Source: Actinomycetes bacterium (GTDB lineage Bacteria > Actinomycetota > Acidimicrobiia > Acidimicrobiales > Bog-793). From it: DNA of 42,858 nucleotides. The stretch lies in assembly GCA_021809425.1 (NCBI GenBank), contig JAKBAA010000025.1, positions 1-42,858 of the forward strand, read 5' to 3'. This document shows positions 15,746 through 26,035 of the stretch, piece by piece (the first letter of the stretch is position 1; every line of letters begins with the position of its first letter). The position numbers were made by a program, and so were the translations under genes. The notes under the pieces are model-generated. The model saw only the letters and a list, made by a program, of their open reading frames with translations, ran no database searches and was not told where the DNA came from.

Positions 15746-15837
15746 GCCGGCGCCCGGGCCGAGCGGTGCGGGCCGCCCGGGCCGCCCGGGGCCGGAGCAT
15801 CTGCCACGCGCCCTCGCCGGGACGGTGGGCGGCTCGG

Positions 15838-15843
15838 TAAGCT
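15838..15843 (+). promoter_or_regulatory. -10 element of the MgtE-like sensor gene (leaderless)
   Basis: TAAGCT, six bases before the GTG at 15850, with no ribosome binding site between. Confidence 0.55.
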
Positions 15844-15849
15844 GGCGGT

Positions 15850-17151
15850 GTGCCGCAACCGACGGGGGCGGTGGCCGGGCTGGTCCCGGCGGCGGAGCCC
15901 CCAGACCTGGTGCACCTGTCGTGCCTGCTCGGATCGCGTCTGACCGGGCCGGGGGGGCAGCGTGAGGGCCGTCTGGCGGACGTGATCGTGCGGCTGGGCG
16001 GTGCCGGCTACCCGCCGGTGACCGGCCTGGTGGTGCGGGTGGACGGGGTGGACCGGTTCGTGCCGATCGCCAAGGTGGGCCAGCTGTCGTGCGCCGACGT
16101 GCGCCTGGTGGACGTGCCGGGGTCGTTCGGCCGCTTCGAGCGGCGGCCGGGGGAGGTGCTGCTGTCGCGCGACCTGTCGGCCCGCCACCTGATCAACGTC
16201 GAGGGGGCCCGCCTGGTGCGGGCCAACGAGATCGAGCTGACGAGCGTGCGCGGCCGGTGGGAGGTGGTCGGGGTCGACCCGAGCTCCAAGCCGGTGCTGC
16301 GTCGGGTGCTGCCGAGGGCGTGGCGCCGGCGGGTGAAGCCGGGCGGGATCGTGGACTGGGCGGACATCGAGCCGTTCGTCGGCCACGTGCCGACGGCGCG
16401 GCTGCGGATCCCGTTCCGCAAGCTGGCGCGGCTGCACCCGGCCCAGCTGGCCGACCTGGTGGAGGCGGCGAGCCAGGAGGAGGGCGAGGAGATCCTGCGG
16501 GCGGTCGGGGCGGACCGGGCGCTCGAGGCGGACGTGTTCGAGGAGCTGGAGCCGGACCGCCAGGTGGAGCTGCTGCGGTCGCGGTCGGACGAGGAGGCGG
16601 CACGGGTGCTGTCGGCGATGGCGCCCGACGACGCCGTCGACCTGCTCACCGAGCTGGACCAGGAGCGCCGGCTGCCGATCCTGCAGCGGATGCCGGCGGT
16701 GACCCAGGCGAAGCTGCGGCGGCTGTTGAGCTACCACCCGGAGACGGCTGGCGGGCTGATGAACCCGGACGTGATCGCCCTGCCTGGTGACCGGCGGGTG
16801 GCCGAGGCGCTCCAGGAGATCAAGGGGTCGACGGCGCCGCCGGAGGCGGTCGGGGTGGTGTTCGTGACCGACGCCGAAGGCCGTCTCACGGGGACGGCGC
16901 TGCTCGTCGAGCTGCTCCGGGCCGACCCGGCGGCGCCACTGTCGAGCGTGGCGCGGCCCGAGCCGGTGGCGCTGGCGCCGGACGCCGACGTGCACGAGGT
17001 GGTGCGCAAGATGACCGACTTCAACCTGGCGGTGGCGCCGGTGGTCGACGACGAGGGTGGGCTGCTCGGCCAGATCACGGTGGACGACGTGCTCGAGCTG
17101 CTGCTGCCGAGCGGGTGGCGTCGCCAGTACGGGATGGCCGCCCCGGAGTGA
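15850..17151 (+). CDS. Soluble MgtE-type sensor protein: N domain plus CBS pair, no membrane domain
   Basis: A 433-residue cytosolic protein. Residues about 20-190 hold a PRC-barrel-like segment (LLGSRLTG...REGRLADVIVRLGG, then RFVPIAKVGQL and VLLSRDLSARHLIN). About 195-295 is an MgtE N-terminal superhelical domain (LHPAQLADLVEAASQEEGEEILRAVG, then MAPDDAVDLLTELDQERR and LLSYHPETAGGLMNPD). About 300-425 is a CBS pair ending in LGQITVDDVLELLL. In MgtE the N and CBS domains bind Mg2+ and gate the channel; here the five-helix channel domain is absent. The Nramp-family transporter gene lies 84 bases downstream. The likely job is sensing Mg2+ (or nucleotide) and controlling that transporter, which is inference. 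Confidence 0.85.
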   Translation: MPQPTGAVAGLVPAAEPPDLVHLSCLLGSRLTGPGGQREGRLADVIVRLGGAGYPPVTGLVVRVDGVDRFVPIAKVGQLSCADVRLVDVPGSFGRFERRPGEVLLSRDLSARHLINVEGARLVRANEIELTSVRGRWEVVGVDPSSKPVLRRVLPRAWRRRVKPGGIVDWADIEPFVGHVPTARLRIPFRKLARLHPAQLADLVEAASQEEGEEILRAVGADRALEADVFEELEPDRQVELLRSRSDEEAARVLSAMAPDDAVDLLTELDQERRLPILQRMPAVTQAKLRRLLSYHPETAGGLMNPDVIALPGDRRVAEALQEIKGSTAPPEAVGVVFVTDAEGRLTGTALLVELLRADPAAPLSSVARPEPVALAPDADVHEVVRKMTDFNLAVAPVVDDEGGLLGQITVDDVLELLLPSGWRRQYGMAAPE

Positions 17152-17222
17152 GCCCGGGCGGCGGGGCCCCGTTCACCTGGGGGCGGACTGCCGTTCACGT
17201 CGTGGCGGACGACCTGCTCGGA

Positions 17223-17228
17223 TAGGTT
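17223..17228 (+). promoter_or_regulatory. -10 element of the Nramp-family gene (leaderless)
   Basis: TAGGTT, seven bases before the GTG at 17236. The transporter can therefore be transcribed separately from the upstream sensor gene. Confidence 0.55.
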
Positions 17229-17235
17229 CACGACC

Positions 17236-18861
17236 GTGACCGACGAGCCCGCCGAGCGGCAGAGCGCGGTGCTCGACGAGGCGCACCTCGGCGACATCAA
17301 GGGGGCGCTCGGCACGATCCGCCAGCACGACCTCGGCCCGCGCCGGGGCTGGGCGGCAAAGCTGCTGACGCTGGCGGCGATCGTCGGCCCGGGGCTGATC
17401 GTGATGGTCGGCGACAACGACGCCGGCGGGGTGGCCACGTACTCGCAGGCCGGCCAGAACTACGGCGTGACCTTGCTGTGGGTGCTGCTCCTGCTGATCC
17501 CGGTGCTGATCGTCAACCAGGAGATGGTCGTGCGCCTCGGCGCCGTCACCGGGGTGGGGCACGCCCGGCTGATCGAGGAGCGGTTCGGGCGGTTCTGGGG
17601 GTGGTTCTCGATCGGCGACCTGCTGGTCCTGGACTTCCTGACGATCGTCACGGAGTTCATCGGGGTCGACCTGGCGCTCGGCCACTTCGGCGTGTCGCGC
17701 TTCGTGTCGGTGCCGATCGCCTGCGCGGCGCTGGTGGCGATCACGGCGAGCGGCAGCTTCCGGCGGTGGGAACGGTTCATGCTCCTGTTCGTGGCGGCCA
17801 ACTTCCTCGTCATCCCGCTGGCCGTGCTGTCGCACCCCCACGCCGGGCCGGTGCTGCGCGGCCTCGTGGTGCCGGGGGTGAAGGGCGGGGTGAGCTCGAC
17901 GTCGATGCTGCTCGTCATCGCCATCGTCGGGACGACGGTGGCGCCGTGGCAGCTGTTCTTCCAGCAGTCCAACATCGTCGACAAGCGGATCACGCCACGC
18001 TGGATCAACTACGAGCGGGCCGACACGGTGCTCGGCTCGATCGTCACGGTGATCGGCGCCGGGGCGATGATCGTGACGTGCGCCTTCGCCTTCGGCGGGA
18101 CGCACCTGGCCGGGAGGTTCACGAGCGCCGGCGGGGTGGCGGCCGGGCTCGGCCACGTGCTCGGCTCGGTTCCGGGCGGGCTGTACGCCGTGGTGCTGCT
18201 CAACGCCTCGCTGATCGGCGCCGCCGCCGTGACCCTCGGGACGTCGTACGCCTTCGGCGACTTCTTCGGGGCGAAGCACTCGCTGCACCGGAGCGCCAAG
18301 GAGGCGCCCGGCTTCTACGCCAGCTTCGCCGCCCTCGTTGCGGTGGCGGGGGGGATCGTCCTCATCCCGCACGCCCCGCTCGGGCTGATCACGACGACCG
18401 TCCAGGCCCTCGCCGGCGTGCTGCTGCCGTCGGCGTCGGTGTTCTTGCTTCTGCTGTGCAATGATCGTGAGGTGCTCGGGCCGTGGGTGAACCGGCCGTG
18501 GCTGAACGCCGTGGCCGTGCTGATCATCGGCTCGCTGATCGTGCTGTCGATGATCCTCGTCGTGACGACCATCTTCCCGTCGATCGACGTGGCGTCGTTG
18601 CTGGTCGGTCTCGCCGGGGCGTTCGGCCTCGGGCTTGCCGCCGCCGGGGTGATCTGGGCGGTGCGCCGGGGACCGGCGCCGCCCCATCCGGATCGGGCGC
18701 GCCGGGACACCTGGCGGATGCCGCCCCTCGCCCTGCTCGGCCGGCCGCCGTTCTCGCTCGGCCGGGCGGTGGCCATGTGGTCGATCCGCGGCTACCTCCT
18801 CGTGGCCGTGGCCCTGCTGCTCGTCAAGTCGATCGAGCTCGGGGTGCACGGGGGTCACTGA
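17236..18861 (+). CDS. Nramp-family divalent metal transporter with divergent metal-site motifs
   Basis: A 541-residue membrane protein with about eleven helices and the Nramp fold. The first helix reads VGDNDAGGVATYSQAG. Aligned with the canonical DPGN-FAT, the metal-site motif is DAGG (62-65), so both Pro and Asn are replaced. In helix 6 the canonical ATVMPH motif is GTTVAPW (A236-P237-W238), so the metal-binding Met is Ala. Loss of that Met is the recognised change in Nramp-related magnesium transporters (NRMTs). A soluble MgtE-like Mg2+ sensor gene directly upstream supports Mg2+ as substrate, though Mn2+ or Fe2+ remain possible. The C-terminal tail after about residue 475 is basic and ends in one more helix. 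Confidence 0.88.
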   Translation: MTDEPAERQSAVLDEAHLGDIKGALGTIRQHDLGPRRGWAAKLLTLAAIVGPGLIVMVGDNDAGGVATYSQAGQNYGVTLLWVLLLLIPVLIVNQEMVVRLGAVTGVGHARLIEERFGRFWGWFSIGDLLVLDFLTIVTEFIGVDLALGHFGVSRFVSVPIACAALVAITASGSFRRWERFMLLFVAANFLVIPLAVLSHPHAGPVLRGLVVPGVKGGVSSTSMLLVIAIVGTTVAPWQLFFQQSNIVDKRITPRWINYERADTVLGSIVTVIGAGAMIVTCAFAFGGTHLAGRFTSAGGVAAGLGHVLGSVPGGLYAVVLLNASLIGAAAVTLGTSYAFGDFFGAKHSLHRSAKEAPGFYASFAALVAVAGGIVLIPHAPLGLITTTVQALAGVLLPSASVFLLLLCNDREVLGPWVNRPWLNAVAVLIIGSLIVLSMILVVTTIFPSIDVASLLVGLAGAFGLGLAAAGVIWAVRRGPAPPHPDRARRDTWRMPPLALLGRPPFSLGRAVAMWSIRGYLLVAVALLLVKSIELGVHGGH

Positions 18862-18867
18862 CCACTC

Positions 18868-18933
18868 GCCGCCACCCACGGCCGCCACCCCCGGCCACTG
18901 GCCGCCACCCACGGCCGCCACCCTCGGCCGCTG
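18868..18933. repeat. 33-base tandem direct repeat, two copies
   Basis: Two adjacent 33-base units with two mismatches follow the stop of the transporter gene by six bases. Each unit itself contains GCCGCCACCC twice. The rest of the 183-base gap (to 19044) holds further short GGTCGGC-type repeats and the promoter-like TAGGGT at 18993. No gene is visible in the gap. Confidence 0.75.
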
Positions 18934-18992
18934 GCTCCCGCGACCGGTCGGCGGTCGGCGGTCAGCGGTCGCGCGGTGGGCGTGCGGCGCCC

Positions 18993-18998
18993 TAGGGT
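18993..18998 (+). promoter_or_regulatory. Possible -10 element upstream of the unknown gene at 19045
   Basis: TAGGGT on the plus strand. A transcript starting about seven bases downstream would have a leader of roughly 40 bases containing the GGGAGG ribosome binding site of the next gene. Confidence 0.35.
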
Positions 18999-19044
18999 CG
19001 TGGCGGTCCGGGACGGTCGTCACGGGCGGTGGCGGGAGGTGGAG

Positions 19045-20052
19045 ATGGGGCAGCGGCGCTACGTGTCGACCAGCCGGGACGGCCGGAGCCGGGGCACGAC
19101 CGGCGAGGTGCGCGTCGACGTGCCGCAACCGGGGCAGCCGCCGTCGGGCGCGCCGTTCTCGGTGGAGGGCCCGCACCTGGCCCTGCGCACCCTGCAGGGC
19201 CTCCTCGGGGACCTGGGCGAGCGGATCTTCGTCGCCGAGGCAGCCGGGCCCGAGCCGGCCGAGCCGGCCGAAGGACCCGAGCTGGCCGAAGGGGCGGGGC
19301 CGGTCGAGCCGGCCGGCGGGGCCGGAGCGGGGTCGGCAGTGCAGGTGGCCGACGGGCAGGAGGGCCCGGACGTGTGGTCGGTGCGGGCGGCGCGGCTGGT
19401 CGGCGAGACGGGGTGGGACGACGCGGCGGCGGCACGGTTCGCCCTGGAGTGCGCCGAGCACGCGGTGGGAGACGGTCCGGAGGTGGTGCTGCCGCACGGG
19501 TACACGCTGGGCGGGGTGCTGGCGGACGTGCGGGGTGCGGTGGAGCGGGCGGAGGCACCGGCGCCGGCGGTCGGCTGGCTCGGGCGGATGGCGGCGCTGC
19601 GCCGCCTGCGGCGCGACGGGGCGGCGCTCGCCGACCTGGCGACGCTGGCGGCGAAGGAGGACGAGGGAGCGGGGATCGACCTGCTGGACGACCCGGCGTG
19701 GACGCGGCTGGCGGCGGTCGAGGAGGCGGTGCTGGCGGCGGCCGAGGCGGTCCGGTTCCTGTCGCACCCGGGCCGGGTGGCGGCGCAGGAGGAGGTCGAG
19801 GCGCGGCGCCTGGCGGGGGTCGAGCCGGCGGAGCCCGACGTCGAGGAGACGCCGTGGGGGTGGGTGTCGATCGGGTCGTCCCGGGTACCGGCGTACCGGT
19901 CGGCGGCGCGCAGCGCCGAGCACGCCGCCGAGCGGGCCCGTCAGGCCGCCCGCGACGCCGGCGGGCCGGCGGCGGAGGCGGCCGAGGTGGAGTTCCAGCT
20001 GGCGGTGCTCGCCCGGCTGCTCGGAGGGGAGGAGGGGGCGGCGCCCGCCTGA
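19045..20052 (+). CDS. Hypothetical protein, Ala/Glu-rich, unknown function
   Basis: A 335-residue protein that I do not recognise. It has no signal peptide or membrane helix. After a basic N-terminus (MGQRRYVSTSRDGRSRG) comes a short conserved-looking block, PHLALRTLQGLLGDLGERIFV (about 47-67). A Pro/Ala/Glu-rich linker (about 68-105) follows, then a mostly helical region with a VWSVRAARLVGETGWDDAAAARFALECAEHAV block and long Ala-rich helices that may form a coiled coil near the C-terminus. The ATG at 19045 is preferred because GGGAGG lies five bases upstream; an open frame reaches back to 18976. Codon use (strong GC at third positions) supports real coding. Both neighbours are unrelated. 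Confidence 0.7.
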   Translation: MGQRRYVSTSRDGRSRGTTGEVRVDVPQPGQPPSGAPFSVEGPHLALRTLQGLLGDLGERIFVAEAAGPEPAEPAEGPELAEGAGPVEPAGGAGAGSAVQVADGQEGPDVWSVRAARLVGETGWDDAAAARFALECAEHAVGDGPEVVLPHGYTLGGVLADVRGAVERAEAPAPAVGWLGRMAALRRLRRDGAALADLATLAAKEDEGAGIDLLDDPAWTRLAAVEEAVLAAAEAVRFLSHPGRVAAQEEVEARRLAGVEPAEPDVEETPWGWVSIGSSRVPAYRSAARSAEHAAERARQAARDAGGPAAEAAEVEFQLAVLARLLGGEEGAAPA

Positions 20053-20153
20053 GGCTGAGGCCACGCGTCCGGCGCCCTGGCCGGTCGCGCCGGCCCGCCC
20101 CGCTGGCCGCCCATCGGACCCCGTCCCGGGGGGCCGCTCGGCCGGCCCTCGGG

Positions 20154-21910
<1,757 letters not shown>

Positions 21911-21920
21911 GGGGCCGGCC

Positions 21921-22766
21921 GTGCACGAGCCGGGCGCCCTCCCGCCGGGCGCCCTCCCGCCGGTGGTGCCGGCCGCCTTCCTGTCGTCGGCGCCGGACCG
22001 GCTGGTGGTGGCGGATGTCCGCTGGTACCTCGACGGCCGGTCGGGCCGGGCGGCCTACGAGGCGGGCCACCTCCCGGGGGCGGTGTTCGTCGACCTCGAG
22101 ACCGACCTGGCCGGGCCGCCAGGTCGGGACGGCGGGCGCCACCCGCTCCCCGACCCGGCGAGCTTCGCGGCGGCGATGGGGCGCCTCGGCATCGGCGGCG
22201 GGTCGACGGTGGTCGCCTACGACGACCAGGGCGGGATCGTGGCGTCGCGCCTCGTGTGGATGCTGCGCGCCGTCGGGGAGGAGGCGGCGGTCCTCGACGG
22301 CGGGCTGGCGGCGCACGAGGGGCCGCTCGAGCAGGACGCTCCGGCGGTCGTCGAGCAGGTGTTCCCGGCGCGGCCGTGGCCGGACGGGCTGCTGGCCGGG
22401 GTGGACGAGGCGACCGATGGGCACCACCTGGTGGTCGACGCCCGGTCGGCCGAGCGCTATCGCGGCGAGCTCGAGCCGGTGGACGCCCGGGCGGGGCACA
22501 TCCCGGGGGCCCGGAGCGCTCCGTGCACGGCCAACCTCGGGCCAGACGGCCGGTTCCGACCGCCGGGCGAGCTGGCGACGCGGTACCGGGCGCTCGGCAT
22601 CGACCAGGGGACGCCGGTGGTGGCCTACTGCGGGTCAGGGGTGAGCGCCTGCCACGACCTGCTGGCGCTCGAGCTCGCCGGGCTCGGCCGCGGTCGGCTG
22701 TACCCGGGGAGCTGGTCGCACTACAGCACGCTCACCGACCGCCCGGTGGCGACCGGCGAGGGCTGA
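21921..22766 (+). CDS. sseA: 3-mercaptopyruvate/thiosulfate sulfurtransferase (two rhodanese domains)
   Basis: A 281-residue protein with two tandem rhodanese domains. The first (about 15-150) has VVADVRWYLDGRSGRAAYEAGHLPGAVFVDLETDL and lacks a catalytic Cys. The second (about 165-275) has the active loop CGSGVSAC with Cys237. CGSGV loops are typical of 3-mercaptopyruvate sulfurtransferase, whereas thiosulfate enzymes usually have CRKG/CRxGVT loops. The enzyme transfers sulfane sulfur from mercaptopyruvate to cyanide or thiols. The GTG at 21921 has GAGGGG six bases upstream; a GTG at 21900 overlapping proS is the alternative. The N-terminus encodes a duplicated GALPP from a short tandem repeat. 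Confidence 0.85.
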   Translation: MHEPGALPPGALPPVVPAAFLSSAPDRLVVADVRWYLDGRSGRAAYEAGHLPGAVFVDLETDLAGPPGRDGGRHPLPDPASFAAAMGRLGIGGGSTVVAYDDQGGIVASRLVWMLRAVGEEAAVLDGGLAAHEGPLEQDAPAVVEQVFPARPWPDGLLAGVDEATDGHHLVVDARSAERYRGELEPVDARAGHIPGARSAPCTANLGPDGRFRPPGELATRYRALGIDQGTPVVAYCGSGVSACHDLLALELAGLGRGRLYPGSWSHYSTLTDRPVATGEG

Positions 22767-22779
22767 GGGAGCCCGGCCC

Positions 22780-23841
<1,062 letters not shown>

Positions 23842-23848
23842 CCGGCGC

Positions 23849-24325
23849 TCAGCCGGCCAGTCCGAACACGTCGTGGAGGGCCCGCACGGCGCGCTCGGCG
23901 GCGTCCACCTCGACCATGCAGGAGATGCGGATGGGGGAGGTGGAGATCATCTGGATGTTGACGCCCTCCTTGGCGAGCGTCTCGAACATGGTGGCGGTGA
24001 CGCCCGGGTGGGTCTTCATGCCGGCACCGATGAGGGAGACCTGGGCGACGCTCTCGTCGACGAGGAGCTCGGAGGCCTCGACCTGGACGAGCAGGTCGGC
24101 GGTCGCCTTCTTCGCCCGGGGCAGCTCGGCGCGGGGCACGGTGAAGGAGATGTCGGTGGTGCCGTCGTGGGAGGTGTTCTGGACGATCATGTCGACGTTG
24201 ATGGTCTCGTCGGCGAGGGCCCGGAACAGCGAGGCGGCGATGCCGGGGCGGTCGGGGACGCGGGTCAGGGTGAGCTTGACCTCCGAGGCGTCGCTCGTCA
24301 CGGCCGAGACGATCGGCTGCTCCAT
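23849..24325 (-). CDS. lysC: Aspartate kinase, beta subunit from internal in-frame start
   Basis: An ATG at 24323-24325, in frame inside lysC, is preceded by GAGGAGG eight bases upstream. Translation would give 158 residues beginning [18 protein letters not shown], which aligns with the known beta-subunit start of Corynebacterium LysC. The product would consist of the two ACT domains only and form the regulatory partner in an alpha2-beta2 enzyme. The ribosome binding site is stronger than anything at the full-length start, which appears to be leaderless. Confidence 0.65.
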   Translation of the reverse strand: MEQPIVSAVTSDASEVKLTLTRVPDRPGIAASLFRALADETINVDMIVQNTSHDGTTDISFTVPRAELPRAKKATADLLVQVEASELLVDESVAQVSLIGAGMKTHPGVTATMFETLAKEGVNIQMISTSPIRISCMVEVDAAERAVRALHDVFGLAG

Positions 24326-25063
24326 GGTGGGGTCCTCCTCGGTGACCCACGTGCCGGGCTCCCAGGTGAAGCTGGAGCGGACGTGGAGCGGGACGTGGTG
24401 GTTGCGGGCGAACTCGACGGAGCGCAGGGCCAGGACGCGCCCGCCGGTGGCGGCGATCTCGAGCATCTCCTCGAACGACACCCGGGGGAGGCGGCGGGCG
24501 TTGGGGACGACGCGGGGGTCGGTGCTGAAGACGCCGGAGACGTCGGTGTAGATCTCGCAGCGGTCCGCCTGGAGGGCGGCGGCGAGGGCGACGGCGGTCG
24601 TGTCCGAGCCGCCCCGGCCGAGGGTGGTGACGTCGTGGTCGGTGGAGACGCCCTGGAAGCCGGCGACCACCGGGACGGTCCCGGCGGCGAGGGCGGCCGT
24701 GAGCCGGGAGGGACGGATCTCGAGGATCTTCGCCTTGGTGTGGTCGGTGTCGGTGAGGATGCCGGCCTGGCTCCCGGTGAAGGAGGCGGCGGCCACCCCG
24801 AGCTCGGCGAGGGCCATGCAGACGAGGGCCATCGAGATGCGCTCACCGGCCGTGAGCAGCATGTCGAGCTCCCGACCGGGCTGGGTGGCGCTGACGTCGT
24901 CGGCGAGGCGGAGAAGGCCGTCGGTGGTCTTTCCCATGGCGCTCACGACGACGACGACGTCGTCGCCGGCACGCCGGGTGCGGGCGACGTGGTCGGCGAC
25001 GGCCCGGATGCGGTCGGCGTCGGCGACCGAGGTACCTCCGAACTTCTGGACCACGAGCGGCAC
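23849..25063 (-). CDS. lysC: Aspartate kinase, alpha subunit (full length)
   Basis: A 404-residue aspartokinase that phosphorylates aspartate as the first step of the aspartate amino-acid family. The kinase domain has [11 protein letters not shown] (5-15), [24 protein letters not shown] and [16 protein letters not shown]. From about residue 247 there are two ACT domains with [15 protein letters not shown] and [15 protein letters not shown], the sites of lysine/threonine feedback. The GTG start at 25063 has TAGGTT six bases upstream and no ribosome binding site. The length and internal start match the alpha/beta type of Corynebacterium and Bacillus, which makes concerted feedback inhibition likely. 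Confidence 0.95.
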   Translation of the reverse strand: MPLVVQKFGGTSVADADRIRAVADHVARTRRAGDDVVVVVSAMGKTTDGLLRLADDVSATQPGRELDMLLTAGERISMALVCMALAELGVAAASFTGSQAGILTDTDHTKAKILEIRPSRLTAALAAGTVPVVAGFQGVSTDHDVTTLGRGGSDTTAVALAAALQADRCEIYTDVSGVFSTDPRVVPNARRLPRVSFEEMLEIAATGGRVLALRSVEFARNHHVPLHVRSSFTWEPGTWVTEEDPTMEQPIVSAVTSDASEVKLTLTRVPDRPGIAASLFRALADETINVDMIVQNTSHDGTTDISFTVPRAELPRAKKATADLLVQVEASELLVDESVAQVSLIGAGMKTHPGVTATMFETLAKEGVNIQMISTSPIRISCMVEVDAAERAVRALHDVFGLAG

Positions 25064-25069
25064 GAGCTA

Positions 25070-25075
25070 AACCTA
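25070..25075 (-). promoter_or_regulatory. -10 element of lysC (leaderless)
   Basis: TAGGTT on the minus strand, six bases before the lysC GTG. Confidence 0.55.
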
Positions 25076-25090
25076 TCCCCTCGTCGCGGC

Positions 25091-25096
25091 TAGCTT
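25091..25096 (+). promoter_or_regulatory. -10 element of the membrane cyclophilin gene (leaderless)
   Basis: TAGCTT on the plus strand, eight bases before the GTG at 25105. It lies only 15 bases from the divergent lysC -10, so the two polymerases would compete for the same DNA. Confidence 0.55.
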
Positions 25097-25104
25097 TTCG
25101 GTCC

Positions 25105-25962
25105 GTGCCGAGCGACAAGCGAGCCCGCCAGCGCGCGATGCGCGAGCTGAAGCAGGCAGAGCAGGACAGGCAGAAGCGCAGGAGGCGCACGATGCGCAGA
25201 GGGCTGATCGGGCTGGTGGTCCTGGGTGCCGTGCTGGCGCTCGTGTTCGGCCTGTCCGGATCGTCGGGGAACAAGGGGACGAGGTCGGCGTCGAAGAAGA
25301 CGACCAGCTCGACGACGGTGAGGTCGGCGACGACGACGACCGGGGCGACGGCGGCGAAGGCGATCGTGCCGACCTGCCCGCCGGCGACCGCCGCCGGGGC
25401 GCCGAAGCGGGTGACGGCGTTCACGAAGGCGCCGCCCGACTGCATCGGCAAGACGAGCGTGTACGACGCCACGGTGAAGACCGACGTCGGGACGTTCGTG
25501 GTCGAGCTGCACGCCGCCTCGTCGTACGCGGCGGTGAACAACTTCGTGTTCCTCGCCCGCTACCACTTCTTCGACGGCACCGTGTTCCACCGGGTCATCA
25601 AGGGGTTCGTCGTCCAGGGGGGCGACCCGACCGGCACGGGGTCGGGCGGGCCGGGCTACAGCTTCACCGGCAACACGCCACCGGCGTCGTGCAAGGCCAA
25701 GAAGGACTGCTACCCGGTTGGCGGGGTGGCGATGGCCAACTCGAGCGGGCCGAGCACCGACGGCAGCCAGTTCTTCATCGTGCTGCCGGGCGGCCAGAAC
25801 GTGCTGGACACCGAGCCCAGCTACACCCTGTTCGGCCAGGTGGTGAAGGGGATGTCGGTGGTCAACCGGATCGGTGCCGACGGCGCCCCGGCGACGAGCC
25901 AGACCGGGACGCCGACGATCGAGCACCACATCGTGAAGGTCACGGTCACCAAGGTCGCCTGA
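25105..25962 (+). CDS. Membrane-anchored cyclophilin-type peptidyl-prolyl isomerase
   Basis: A 285-residue protein. A very basic, helical N-terminus (KRARQRAMRELKQAEQDRQKRRRR) precedes one membrane helix (about 33-50). A Ser/Thr/Ala-rich linker of about 45 residues leads to an extracytoplasmic cyclophilin domain (about 116-285). The domain has NNFVFLARYHFFDGTVFHRVIKGFVVQGGDPTGTG, the GGVAMANSSGPSTDGSQFFI block and the final TLFGQVVKGMSVV. It should catalyse cis-trans isomerisation of prolyl bonds in secreted proteins. Two Cys near the domain start and two in the CKAKKDC insert may form disulfides. GTG start; promoter at 25091. Confidence 0.92.
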   Translation: MPSDKRARQRAMRELKQAEQDRQKRRRRTMRRGLIGLVVLGAVLALVFGLSGSSGNKGTRSASKKTTSSTTVRSATTTTGATAAKAIVPTCPPATAAGAPKRVTAFTKAPPDCIGKTSVYDATVKTDVGTFVVELHAASSYAAVNNFVFLARYHFFDGTVFHRVIKGFVVQGGDPTGTGSGGPGYSFTGNTPPASCKAKKDCYPVGGVAMANSSGPSTDGSQFFIVLPGGQNVLDTEPSYTLFGQVVKGMSVVNRIGADGAPATSQTGTPTIEHHIVKVTVTKVA

Positions 25963-25984
25963 CGGCGAGCCGTCACCCGGCGGC

Positions 25985-26006
25985 CGGCTGCGAGCGCTCG
26001 CAGCCG
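25985..26006. promoter_or_regulatory. Perfect 22-base palindrome between the two cyclophilin genes
   Basis: An uninterrupted 22-base inverted repeat centred between 25995 and 25996 (half-site CGGCTGCGAGC) lies 23 bases after the first cyclophilin stop and 30 bases before the second start. It could be a protein operator, a hairpin separating the two transcripts or a weak terminator without T tract. The next gene has its own ribosome binding site (AAGGAG). Confidence 0.5.
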
Positions 26007-26035
26007 TGACGTGCCGGACGAGGAAGGAGCGAGCA

